Source: Candidatus Methanoplasma cognatum (GTDB lineage Archaea > Thermoplasmatota > Thermoplasmata > Methanomassiliicoccales > Methanomethylophilaceae). Taken from it: a DNA stretch of 64,000 nucleotides. The stretch covers positions 155,640-219,639 of the forward strand of contig WRLM01000003.1 of assembly GCA_009777615.1 (NCBI GenBank), in the 5' to 3' direction. Both the position numbers and the translations under genes were made by a program. Below, one piece after another: positions 51,648 through 60,465 of the stretch (its first letter is position 1; each line of letters begins with the position of its first letter). Under the pieces are notes generated by a model, which was given only the letters and a program-made list of their open reading frames with translations, made no database searches and had not been told where the DNA came from.

Positions 51648-52097
51648 ATGACATTCAAAAAAATACTCGTCCCGACGGACGGCAGCGAATTCACCAAATA
51701 TGCTGTGGACATAGCCGTCGAACTTGCGGAATTATCTAAAGGAAAGGTCACCGCGCTGTATGTTCTGGACCGGACCGTATACGCCAACTCGCCGATGGAT
51801 ACGGCCTTGGTCAACGTGTACGATGCCCTCGAGAAGGAGGGCACTCTCGCGACGAGTTACGTCACGGAGAAAGCAAATGCGGCGGGCGTGGAGGTCGAGG
51901 AGAAACTGGTAGAGGGCGTACCGTCGAAGGTCATCCTCCAGGAAGCGGAGACGGGCGAGTACGACATTATAGTGATGGGCTCCCTTGGAAGGACCGGCAT
52001 ATCGAAGCTCCTGATGGGAAGCGTTGCCGAAAAGATCGTGCAGAACGCAAAATGCCCGGTGATGGTGGCCAAATCGCCTGCCGCCGCGAAGGAATGA
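51648..52097 (+). CDS. Universal stress protein
   Basis: A 149-residue UspA-fold protein. KKILVPTDGSEFT at the N-terminus and GSLGRTGISKLLMGSVAEKI at the C-terminus carry the ATP-binding G-x2-G-x9-G-S pattern, so it is the ATP-binding subclass. Such proteins respond to stress and bind nucleotide in dimers. It directly abuts the amidohydrolase gene. Confidence 0.93.
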   Translation: MTFKKILVPTDGSEFTKYAVDIAVELAELSKGKVTALYVLDRTVYANSPMDTALVNVYDALEKEGTLATSYVTEKANAAGVEVEEKLVEGVPSKVILQEAETGEYDIIVMGSLGRTGISKLLMGSVAEKIVQNAKCPVMVAKSPAAAKE

Positions 52098-52208
52098 TTC
52101 CCGTTCAATCAATGGCCTTAATTACCTAAAGGCAAATAACCCGCCGTCAGTACCGCAGGAGAGGCCCGGTGCTTTTCCTTTGGTAGGGTCTTCAGAGGTC
52201 GGTTCAGG

Positions 52209-53054
52209 ATGAAAACAGTTACAGACATTATGACTGCGGCACCAATTGTGGTGGAAGTTCCGGGAAGCCGCAGCGATGCAATTAACGTGATGGTCAGGAA
52301 AAAGCTGACCGGGCTTCCGGTCGTACGCGCTTCCGACGGCAAACTTATGGGCATTGTCTCCCGAAGAGACATTTTCAGGAAATTCGAGGAGGACCAGCTG
52401 TCGCTGATAATGAAAAAAGACTGCATCACAATAACTCCCGATGAGAACATCATAAGCGCGGCAAAGATATTCGCCGACAAAAGGATACACAGGCTCCCCG
52501 TGATAGAGAACGAAAGGCTTGTGGGGATAGTGACTCCGACCGATCTCCTGAATGAGATCCGGACAATGAAGACCGCGATGACTGCGGAAGACGTCATCAG
52601 AACGACCTGCGTGACCGCATATGAGGGCGAGCCCCTTGCATATACGGTAGCGGCGATGAGGATAAGCGATGTGTCGGCAGTGCCGGTACTGGACATAAAG
52701 GGAAAACTGGTCGGGATATTGACAGACCGCGATCTTTTCAGCGATCAAACGGTGGACGCCGAGGCGATGATGCGCCTTGGGATAGAGGATTCCGAGCTTG
52801 CCGGATACAGGAACGTCCTTCCGCTGTTCTATGCGGCGACCGATAAGTACATCCCGGACGATACAACGGTCAGCGACTATATGGTGAAAGATCCCTACAC
52901 CGTCTTCAAAAAGACGCCTTTGAACGAGGTCGCCCGCATCATGACCGAGAACGATTTCGGGCAGCTTCCGGTGCACGGCACCAAAGACGAGCTGGTCGGC
53001 ATGATCTACGACGTGGACGTCCTATGCGCACTCACAGGTAATTGCAATGAGTAA
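52209..53054 (+). CDS. Four-CBS-domain protein
   Basis: A 281-residue protein with two Bateman modules (four CBS domains: VTDIMTAAPIVVEVPGS, MKKDCITITPDEN, AEDVIRTTCVTAYEGE, VSDYMVKDPYTVFKKT). CBS pairs bind AMP/ATP or SAM and regulate other proteins. No effector domain is fused. The 3' end overlaps the glyS start by 8 bases, suggesting it may tune glycyl-tRNA synthetase or be co-expressed with translation genes. Confidence 0.9.
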   Translation: MKTVTDIMTAAPIVVEVPGSRSDAINVMVRKKLTGLPVVRASDGKLMGIVSRRDIFRKFEEDQLSLIMKKDCITITPDENIISAAKIFADKRIHRLPVIENERLVGIVTPTDLLNEIRTMKTAMTAEDVIRTTCVTAYEGEPLAYTVAAMRISDVSAVPVLDIKGKLVGILTDRDLFSDQTVDAEAMMRLGIEDSELAGYRNVLPLFYAATDKYIPDDTTVSDYMVKDPYTVFKKTPLNEVARIMTENDFGQLPVHGTKDELVGMIYDVDVLCALTGNCNE

Positions 53055-54759
53055 CGAAGTGAACAGCGGCGACCTTTTATCCCTATGCAGGCGCAGAGGA
53101 TTCATATGGCCGTCCTTCGAGTTATACGGAGGAGTTGCGGGGATGTTCGATTACGGTCCGCTCGGCTCCAACATGAGGAACAACATCGTGGAGGTCTGGA
53201 GGGACATATACAGGGGCAGGGAGGGTTTCATTGAGATCGATTCCGAGACCGTCAACCCGAGGGAGGTGTTCAAAGCGTCCGGCCACGTGGACGAATTCGC
53301 GGACCTCATATCGTATTGCGCCGGGTGCGGCTCCGCGTTCAGGGCGGACCACCTTGTGAAAGAGTTCTTCGACAATGCGGACGTGCTGTCCCCGAAAGAG
53401 CTGGACGACGCCTTCGTGAAATTTGATGTGAAATGTCCGGAATGCGGCGGAAAGCTGGGCCCCGTTGAAGAATTCAACCTTATGTTCAAGACAACCATCG
53501 GCCCCGGGTCCTCCAGAGTGGGGTATCTCAGACCGGAAACGGCACAGGGGATATTCGTCAATTATTTGAATCTGTACAGATACAACAGAGAGAAACTCCC
53601 CCTCGGCGTCATTCAGACAGGCAGGGGCTACAGGAACGAGATCGCACCCAGGCAGGGGATGATAAGGATGAGGGAGTTCAACATGATGGAAGTGGAACTC
53701 TTCGTCGACCCCGATGACAAAAGCTGGGGCAGATTCCCTGAAATCGAGAACGAGCCGATGACGCTTGTTCCCAACACCGGCACCGAGGCGGTGATCATTA
53801 CCGTCGGCGAGGCCGTAGAGAAGGGGATAATAGCGAACAAAGTGCTCGCATACTTCATATACACTACGCAGCAGCTGCTCGTCCGGCTTGGGGTGGACGC
53901 CGGAAGGCTGAGATTCAGACAGCATCTCCGCGATGAGATGGCGCATTACGCCATGGACTGCTGGGATGCGGAGGTGCTCCTCTCTTTCGGGTGGATAGAA
54001 GTGACGGGCATCGCGGACAGAGGATGCTGGGACCTTTCAAGACATGCGGAATTCTCCGGTACCGAACTTACGCATTTCAAAAAATTCGATGAGCCGAAGG
54101 AGATGGAGATCGAAAAGGTCAAGGCCAAACACAGGGCCCTCGGTCCGAGGTTCAAAGAAAAAGCGAAGACTCTGGCGGAGATGATAGAGGCAAAGCAACC
54201 CTCCGACGTCAAAGACGGAAAGCTCACCCTGAACCTGAATGATGAGGATATCATACTCGACGGCGAGTATTTCGAGGTTGTCATGGTGCGCGAGAAGGTC
54301 TCCGGAGAAAGAGTGGTCCCGCACGTGATCGAACCTTCGCATGGATTGGACAGGATCTTCTACTCAGTGCTGGAACATTCCTATGAACATGATAAGGGCG
54401 AGGACTACACGATCCTCAGATTAATGCCTGAAGTTGCCCCCATCAAAGCGGGGATATTCCCTCTCATGGAAAAGGACGGCCTGGATACGCTTGCCACGGA
54501 AATATACTCAAAGGTTCACTCTCCGAGCATGGAGGCCTATTACGACGGTTCGGGGACCATCGGCAAAAGATACGCAAGGATGGATGAGGTGGGTACCCCC
54601 TGGTGCATAACTGTGGATTATGAATCGCTTGAGGGGCCGAACAAAGGCACCGTTACCATAAGGGAACGCGACACCACCGCCCAGAAGAGGATACCTGCGG
54701 ACTCCGTGCCTGAGATCCTGAGATCCCTGCTTTCCGGTAAGCCTTTCAAGAATCTCTGA
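53047..54759 (+). CDS. glyS: Glycyl-tRNA synthetase, archaeal/eukaryal type
   Basis: A 570-residue class II alpha2 GlyRS. Motif 1 sits in the N-terminal part (IWPSFELYGGVAGMFDYGP), motif 2 is RGYRNEIAPRQGMIRMREF, and motif 3 is PSHGLDRIFY. A CAGCGSAFRADH zinc-like insert and a C-terminal anticodon-binding domain (YDGSGTIGKRYARMDEVGTP) are present. Eukaryal/archaeal length and motifs are typical. The start ATG 53047 overlaps the preceding CBS gene by 8 bases. No KMSKS is expected in class II. Confidence 0.96.
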   Translation: MSNEVNSGDLLSLCRRRGFIWPSFELYGGVAGMFDYGPLGSNMRNNIVEVWRDIYRGREGFIEIDSETVNPREVFKASGHVDEFADLISYCAGCGSAFRADHLVKEFFDNADVLSPKELDDAFVKFDVKCPECGGKLGPVEEFNLMFKTTIGPGSSRVGYLRPETAQGIFVNYLNLYRYNREKLPLGVIQTGRGYRNEIAPRQGMIRMREFNMMEVELFVDPDDKSWGRFPEIENEPMTLVPNTGTEAVIITVGEAVEKGIIANKVLAYFIYTTQQLLVRLGVDAGRLRFRQHLRDEMAHYAMDCWDAEVLLSFGWIEVTGIADRGCWDLSRHAEFSGTELTHFKKFDEPKEMEIEKVKAKHRALGPRFKEKAKTLAEMIEAKQPSDVKDGKLTLNLNDEDIILDGEYFEVVMVREKVSGERVVPHVIEPSHGLDRIFYSVLEHSYEHDKGEDYTILRLMPEVAPIKAGIFPLMEKDGLDTLATEIYSKVHSPSMEAYYDGSGTIGKRYARMDEVGTPWCITVDYESLEGPNKGTVTIRERDTTAQKRIPADSVPEILRSLLSGKPFKNL

Positions 54760-54880
54760 GTTAATCTATATAATACCTTCCCGGAAACATTTAGGGGGAA
54801 GCTTTGGCGGGTCTTTTTCTTATAGGTCAGCGGCGCGGCAAGCGCGGACGGCCGCGAATCTGTTCGGTAACTAAACAATC

Positions 54881-54888
54881 TTTATATC
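54881..54888 (+). promoter_or_regulatory. TATA box of the CBS/hibernation-like gene
   Basis: tttatatc lies 28-35 bases before ATG 54916, giving a near-leaderless transcript. Confidence 0.5.
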
Positions 54889-54915
54889 CGCAACACTCTG
54901 TATTAGGACTGTGAG

Positions 54916-56094
54916 ATGATGGGAGTAGAATACCTAGAAGATCAGAAGAAATTGTCTATTTTGAGATCACAGCTTAAGGGGATTACAGTCAAGGAAATAA
55001 TGACAACGGAATTCCCCACCATTGACCCAGAGGATAGGGTCTCTGAGGCGCTCTCTAAAATGAGGGTGTCCGGTTTCCAGGAGATACCTATAATCGAGAA
55101 CGGGAACTACGCAGGAATGGTAAGCTACGGAACGATACTCAGGAAAGGGAACATCGCCCCGGATACAAAGGTGAAGAACCTTGTGCGCAACCTCCCGACG
55201 GTCTCTCTGGATACAGAGATAACAAAGATAGCCGAGCATATCGTTGCAAACAACTGCAGGCAACTGGCGGTCCTGAACGGAAAGAAGATCACGGGGGTTG
55301 TGTCAAGAAGCAGCCTTACTCGGGTAGCGGCCGGCATGAAGATCCTCAAAGACATAAAGGTCTGGGAGATAATGACCACTCCCGTGGAGTCCGTCAGGGA
55401 GGACGGTATGCTGGATGACGCCATGGAGATAATGCGGAGACTGGATATCAGGACCGTGCCGGTCGTCGGCAGCGACGGGGCGCCCGTCGGAATAGTGGGG
55501 ATGAATGAGATCATAGACAACCACTGGAAGACCGATACAAAGAGCTTCGGCGATTTCAAAAAGAGCTCAAAGGCCCAGATATCAATAGACGGTATCTACG
55601 CAAGCGCGATAAAGATCATCGAGTGGGATGAGACTATGAGGTCTGCGGCGTCGACAATGGAAGAGCACCGCATCTCCACCCTGCCCGTCGTCGAAGGGAA
55701 AGAGCTTGTGGGGATAATCACTGAATATGACATCGTCGAACTGATATCGGCAAGCAGGGAAAGGGATTCTCTCTTCGTGCAGATAAGCGGACTTGATGAC
55801 GAAGACAAACTCTACGCCGATTCAATGTACGCGGATATCGAGGCGGAGATGAGCAGGATCTCCAAGATATACAAGCCGGAATCTCTGACCATACACATAT
55901 CCAGATACAACGAGGAAGGTACCAGGAAGAAATACAGCCTGACCGGCAAGCTCTTCATACGCGGGACCCTGATCAGTTCGAAAGAGATAGGCTGGGACCT
56001 TGTGAAGGCCAACAACGACCTCATGAAGAAGATAGGGCAGCAGGTAGCCAATATGAAGGACTCCAACGTCACTTTCCGAAAGAGAAAGAAGTGA
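54916..56094 (+). CDS. CBS-domain protein with ribosome-hibernation-factor-like C-terminus
   Basis: A 392-residue protein. Residues about 20-280 hold two Bateman modules (KEIMTTEFPTIDPEDRV, VWEIMTTPVESVREDG, ISTLPVVEGKELVGII). The last ~100 residues form a different, basic alpha/beta domain (LTIHISRYNEEGTRKKYS, GWDLVKANNDLMKKIGQQV, FRKRKK) similar to the S30EA/HPF fold that binds the 30S decoding region. CBS-linked ribosome-binding proteins have been reported in archaea (the Dri factor, from memory), so an AMP-sensitive ribosome-dormancy factor is plausible. A T-rich terminator follows. Confidence 0.78.
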   Translation: MMGVEYLEDQKKLSILRSQLKGITVKEIMTTEFPTIDPEDRVSEALSKMRVSGFQEIPIIENGNYAGMVSYGTILRKGNIAPDTKVKNLVRNLPTVSLDTEITKIAEHIVANNCRQLAVLNGKKITGVVSRSSLTRVAAGMKILKDIKVWEIMTTPVESVREDGMLDDAMEIMRRLDIRTVPVVGSDGAPVGIVGMNEIIDNHWKTDTKSFGDFKKSSKAQISIDGIYASAIKIIEWDETMRSAASTMEEHRISTLPVVEGKELVGIITEYDIVELISASRERDSLFVQISGLDDEDKLYADSMYADIEAEMSRISKIYKPESLTIHISRYNEEGTRKKYSLTGKLFIRGTLISSKEIGWDLVKANNDLMKKIGQQVANMKDSNVTFRKRKK

Positions 56095-56122
56095 CCGCTG
56101 AACAACCAACTCTTTTCAACCC

Positions 56123-56142
56123 TCTTTTTTTCAACTTTTTTT
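56123..56142 (+). terminator. Poly-T terminator
   Basis: ctctttttttcaacttttttt lies about 30 bases after the CBS protein stop; archaeal RNA polymerase terminates at such T runs without a hairpin. Confidence 0.55.
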
Positions 56143-56240
56143 GAACAGATGGTGTTCGGCACTTCCAGCCGCCGCTCCATCCTTTGGCGGAACGAAACCG
56201 AGCTAGACCCATTTACCGCCATGAATTTTCATAACCTTTT

Positions 56241-56248
56241 TTTATATC
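56241..56248 (+). promoter_or_regulatory. TATA box of valS
   Basis: tttatatc lies 25-32 bases before ATG 56273, again a leaderless arrangement. Confidence 0.6.
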
Positions 56249-56272
56249 ATCCCGATTAAGTGTCTGTTCAAA

Positions 56273-58879
56273 ATGTCACAGTATGATTCAGTTTCGGTCG
56301 AGAAGCGCTGGCAGAAGATGTGGAGGGAGGAGGGGATCTACCGTTTCGATCCAGAATCCGACAGGCCCGCATACAGCATCGACAATCCTCCAAGGTACAC
56401 GTCCGGGTCCCTCCACCTGGGGCATGCGACCGGATACTCTCTTATTGACTTCGCTGCGAGATACAGGAGGATGAGAGGGTACAACGTATTCTTCCCTCTC
56501 TGTTTCGACGTGAACGGTACCCCTATTGAGGTAAAGGTCGAAAAGAAGCACAACATCACAAAGCTCGACCTGCCAAGAGAAGAATACAGGAGACTGTGCA
56601 GTGAATACGCGAACAGCTTCATCGAGGAGATGACGCATCATTTTGAGATACTGGGGGAGAGCATGGACCCCACCATATATTACCAGACCGACGCCCCTTA
56701 CTACAGGCGCATCACACAGGTGTCTTTCGTGGAGTTATTCAGAAGAGGGCTCGTCTACAAAGGGGATTTCCCGGTCAACTGGTGCCCGAGGTGCATGACC
56801 GCCCTCGCGGACGCGGAGGTGGATCACAAAGACAACACCACCAAGCTGAACTTTGTGAAGTTCGGAACCGAGGACGGCGGTCATGTCATGATCGCGACCA
56901 CCAGGCCCGAACTTATCTGCACATGCAAAACAGTGGCCGTCCATCCGGACGACAAAGAGAAACAGCACCTTGTCGGCAAGGACCTTGTGACCCCCATCTA
57001 CGGGCGCAGGATAAAGGTCATCGCCGACCCCAAGGTCGATCCGAACTACGGAACAGGCAATGTGATGATCTGTACCATCGGCGATAAGGACGATCTCGAA
57101 TGGGTGATGAAATACCGCTTCGAAATGGAAAAAGGCATTGATGAGACAGGAAAGATGACGGAGCTCGCAGGCAGATACAAAGGGATGCCAGTGAAGGACG
57201 CGAGAGCCGCCATCATCAGCGATCTTAAGGAGACGGGCGCGCTTGTTAAGCAGGAAGACACTCCTCAGCAGGTCTCTGTCTGCTGGAGATGCGGTACGCC
57301 GGTTGAATATCTTCAGGTGCCTCAGTGGTTCCTCAGGACCCTGGATCTCAAGGAACAGGTGCTTAAGAAAGCCGATGAGATAAATTGGTATCCCGAGTTC
57401 ATGAAGATAAGGCTTAGGGATTGGGTAGACTCCCTGGAATGGGACTGGGTGCTGAGCAGACAGCGCATATTCGCGACCCCGATCCCGGTCTGGGAATGCG
57501 AAGATTGCGGAGAAGCGGTCTGCGCAGAGGAAGAACAATGCTATGTCGATCCCACGCTTGACGCTCCCCCTGTCGAGAAGTGTCCGAAATGCGGCGGCAG
57601 ACTGATCGGATGCACCGATGTCTTCGACACGTGGATGGATTCCTCCGGGTCCTGCCTTTATAACACATACTGGAAAAGAGACGATGCTCTGCATGAGAAA
57701 TTCTTCCCCATGAGCATGAGGCCCCAGTCCCATGACATCATAAGGACGTGGGCGTTCTATTCCATACTGAGGTCGGAACAGATAAAACAATCCCGCCCGT
57801 GGGACGATATCATGATCCACGGATTCATTATGGCACCGGACGGGACGCCCATGCACTCCTCCGTCGGGAACGTCATAGACCCCATCCCTATCCTCGACAA
57901 ATACGGCGCGGACGCGCTCAGATACTTCGCCGCGTCCTGCTCGCTCGGCACGGACCATGCGTTCAGGGAGCCGGACGTGGTCAGGGGTAAAAAGCTGGCC
58001 AACAAGATATTCAACATCGGGCAGTTCGTGGGAAGGTTCTTCGACGGGAAGCCGGCGGAGACCGGAGAGCTCAGAGTATCTGACAGGTGGATAATAAGCC
58101 GCTATTCCCAGACGGTGGAGGCGGCGACCGCATACCTTGACGGATACCAGTTCGATAAAGCGATGAAAGAGGTAGAATCATTCGTCTGGCACGACCTTGC
58201 GGACAACTACATAGAGATGGTGAAGGCAAGAAAAGACCCGGCTGTCAAGTACACTTTGTACAATGTCTTCCTGGGAAGCATAAAGATGATAGCGCCCATC
58301 ATGCCGCACGTGGTCGAGGACATATATCAGGAGCACTTCGCCGCCCACGAGGGGGAGAAGAGCGTCCATATAACGGACTGGCCCTCTCCGATCTTCATCG
58401 ATGACGTGGCTATCCGGACAGGAGAGGCCGTAACGGACATAACGTCCGCCATAAGGGCCTGGAAATCCGAGAAGAAGATGCCTCTCAACGCTGAGCTGTC
58501 GATGGTCGAGATCATCGGCGAGGATGCGCCCGAGCTTCAGGAGAGCTCCCAAGATATAACCGAGACATCCAAGATCAAGGAACTCGTCTTCTCGAAGAAA
58601 GCGGAGCTGAAAGAGGAGGTTGCCGGCATAAAGCCGGTCCACTCTAAGCTCGGCCCGGCGTTCAAAGGAAAAGCCAAAGGCATAGTTTCCGCTCTCGCCG
58701 CTTTGTCCCCGAAGGATGCGCTGAATGTTATGACGTCCGACGGGCTCGCACTCAGCGTCGACGGGGAGCTGATCACCCTGGCGCCGGAGTTCTTCGAGAT
58801 GGAAAAGACGCTGACGCTGGACGGCAAAGCTGTGGAAACCATACAGCTGGGGAATACCCTGATAGTGCTGGAGATCTGA
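56273..58879 (+). CDS. valS: Valyl-tRNA synthetase with aberrant KMSKS loop
   Basis: An 868-residue class I ValRS. The HIGH motif is H48-LGH51 in SLHLGHATG; a CP1 editing domain occupies residues about 180-330 (MIATTRPELICTCKTVAVHP), and zinc-like CWRCG and CPKCGGR pairs are present. At the position of KMSKS (residues about 526-530) the sequence is PMHSSVGN, with both lysines replaced. The C-terminal helical anticodon domain is complete. Reading frame is intact, and length is normal. An archaeal-type ValRS; the altered loop is discussed under findings. Confidence 0.94.
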   Translation: MSQYDSVSVEKRWQKMWREEGIYRFDPESDRPAYSIDNPPRYTSGSLHLGHATGYSLIDFAARYRRMRGYNVFFPLCFDVNGTPIEVKVEKKHNITKLDLPREEYRRLCSEYANSFIEEMTHHFEILGESMDPTIYYQTDAPYYRRITQVSFVELFRRGLVYKGDFPVNWCPRCMTALADAEVDHKDNTTKLNFVKFGTEDGGHVMIATTRPELICTCKTVAVHPDDKEKQHLVGKDLVTPIYGRRIKVIADPKVDPNYGTGNVMICTIGDKDDLEWVMKYRFEMEKGIDETGKMTELAGRYKGMPVKDARAAIISDLKETGALVKQEDTPQQVSVCWRCGTPVEYLQVPQWFLRTLDLKEQVLKKADEINWYPEFMKIRLRDWVDSLEWDWVLSRQRIFATPIPVWECEDCGEAVCAEEEQCYVDPTLDAPPVEKCPKCGGRLIGCTDVFDTWMDSSGSCLYNTYWKRDDALHEKFFPMSMRPQSHDIIRTWAFYSILRSEQIKQSRPWDDIMIHGFIMAPDGTPMHSSVGNVIDPIPILDKYGADALRYFAASCSLGTDHAFREPDVVRGKKLANKIFNIGQFVGRFFDGKPAETGELRVSDRWIISRYSQTVEAATAYLDGYQFDKAMKEVESFVWHDLADNYIEMVKARKDPAVKYTLYNVFLGSIKMIAPIMPHVVEDIYQEHFAAHEGEKSVHITDWPSPIFIDDVAIRTGEAVTDITSAIRAWKSEKKMPLNAELSMVEIIGEDAPELQESSQDITETSKIKELVFSKKAELKEEVAGIKPVHSKLGPAFKGKAKGIVSALAALSPKDALNVMTSDGLALSVDGELITLAPEFFEMEKTLTLDGKAVETIQLGNTLIVLEI

Positions 58880-58880
58880 A

Positions 58881-60293
58881 TCAGTCCTGCGACACTCTCA
58901 CGGTGACCTTCTTATTTTTGAATCTGACCTTGGGGAGGTCCATCATCATCCTGTTGCCGAAGTCCATATGCACTTCCACTATCGACGAGTCGGGCCCTAC
59001 CTCTATCTTGCCTATGGCAAAGTCCCTTATCTTCGCCGCTCTGATTATATGTTCGGCGAGACCCACCTTACCAAGGCCGTCGTTCTTTCCGAGGTTCACC
59101 TGGAACCTCACCATACCGTAGACGTTGGAGATCTGGTCATAGTCGATGACCTTCCTGATGGTGTCCCTTGTCCCCTCTTCGGCCTCGGGGACCTCTCTCT
59201 TCTCTATGCTCATCTCCGTCCTGAGCTCGAACTCTCTGATGAAATGCTCTTCTTCGGAGGTCACGAAGGATATCGCTATGCCTTCTTTGCCCGCCCTTCC
59301 GGTGCGTCCTATCCTGTGGATGTAGTTGTCGACGTCTTCCGGCATGTCGTAGTTTATCACATAGGAGATATCGTCTATGTCCAGGCCCCTTGCCGCGACA
59401 TCCGTGGCGATGAGGATCTGTATCTTATCCTCCTTGAAGTCATTGAGTACTTTCTCCCTTTTCTGCTGCGGCATATCTCCGTGGATCGCCTTGACCTTGT
59501 AGTCCAGCTGGGTGAGCCTTTCGTCCAGGATGTCCACCATCTTCTTGGTCTGACAGAATATTATCGCCTTCGGCTTATCTATATCCAGTATCCTCGTCAG
59601 CGCCCAGGATTTGTTCCTCCTTCCCACCGAAATATAGTACTGTTTGGTGAGGTCGAGGACCATTTCGTCCTGAGAAACGCTGATCTCCTTCGGTTTGATC
59701 ATGTAGTCGCCGGCCAGGCGTTTGATGTCTTCCGGCAGGGTTGCCGAGAACATCATCGTCTGCCTGCTCTTGGGCATTGATGACAGTATGAACTCTATAT
59801 CTTCTATGAAACCCATGTCGAGCATCCTGTCGGCCTCGTCCAGGACCATTATCTTTATTTTACTGAGGTTAAGGACACCTCTGTGTATCATGTCCATCAC
59901 CCTTCCGGGAGTCCCGGCGATGATGTCCGCGCCTTTCTCTAGCTTTTTTATCTGCCCTTCTATGCTCGCGCCGCCGTATATCGGGACGGTCTCGTGTCCT
60001 GTATATTTGGCGATCATGGTAAGCTGTTCCGCCACCTGGTTCGCGAGCTCCCTCGTCGGGACGAGGATTATCGCGGCCGGGAGCTTCTGTCTCGATTCCG
60101 TCCTCTGAAGTATTATGGAACCGAACACACCGGTCTTTCCTGTTCCGGTCTGGGCCTGAGCGAACATGTCTAAGCCTTTCAGGCCGGTGGGGACCGCTTC
60201 CGTCTGTATTGGGGTGGGTTCTTCCCATCCCATGTCATCCAATGCCTTTGCGATATCTTCCGATATACCTAAATCTGTGAACTTTGAGATCAT
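58881..60293 (-). CDS. DEAD-box RNA helicase with DbpA-type RNA-binding tail
   Basis: A 470-residue helicase. The Q motif is EEPTPIQTEAVP, motif I AQTGTGKT, motif II VLDEADRM, motif III SAT, and motif VI HRIGRTGRAG. Residues about 395-470 are an RRM-like DbpA domain (FQVNLGKNDGLGKVGLAEHII, VHMDFGNRMM). In E. coli DbpA that domain targets 23S rRNA hairpin 92, so a role in ribosome assembly is likely. It is convergent with valS with a 1-base gap. Confidence 0.92.
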   Translation of the reverse strand: MISKFTDLGISEDIAKALDDMGWEEPTPIQTEAVPTGLKGLDMFAQAQTGTGKTGVFGSIILQRTESRQKLPAAIILVPTRELANQVAEQLTMIAKYTGHETVPIYGGASIEGQIKKLEKGADIIAGTPGRVMDMIHRGVLNLSKIKIMVLDEADRMLDMGFIEDIEFILSSMPKSRQTMMFSATLPEDIKRLAGDYMIKPKEISVSQDEMVLDLTKQYYISVGRRNKSWALTRILDIDKPKAIIFCQTKKMVDILDERLTQLDYKVKAIHGDMPQQKREKVLNDFKEDKIQILIATDVAARGLDIDDISYVINYDMPEDVDNYIHRIGRTGRAGKEGIAISFVTSEEEHFIREFELRTEMSIEKREVPEAEEGTRDTIRKVIDYDQISNVYGMVRFQVNLGKNDGLGKVGLAEHIIRAAKIRDFAIGKIEVGPDSSIVEVHMDFGNRMMMDLPKVRFKNKKVTVRVSQD

Positions 60294-60465
60294 TTATACA
60301 TCACTGATCTGAATCCAAACCGCCTGCGACTTTTACGCAGACACCTCTGTTTCACTATTGCTAATCCTCCTTTATCTTATATACTTACCTAAAGAAGCCA
60401 TAGCCGCTGCCTTTTCGTATAGGATAACTTTTTACTAATGCAGATTATCCCTTAGTCCTATTGAT

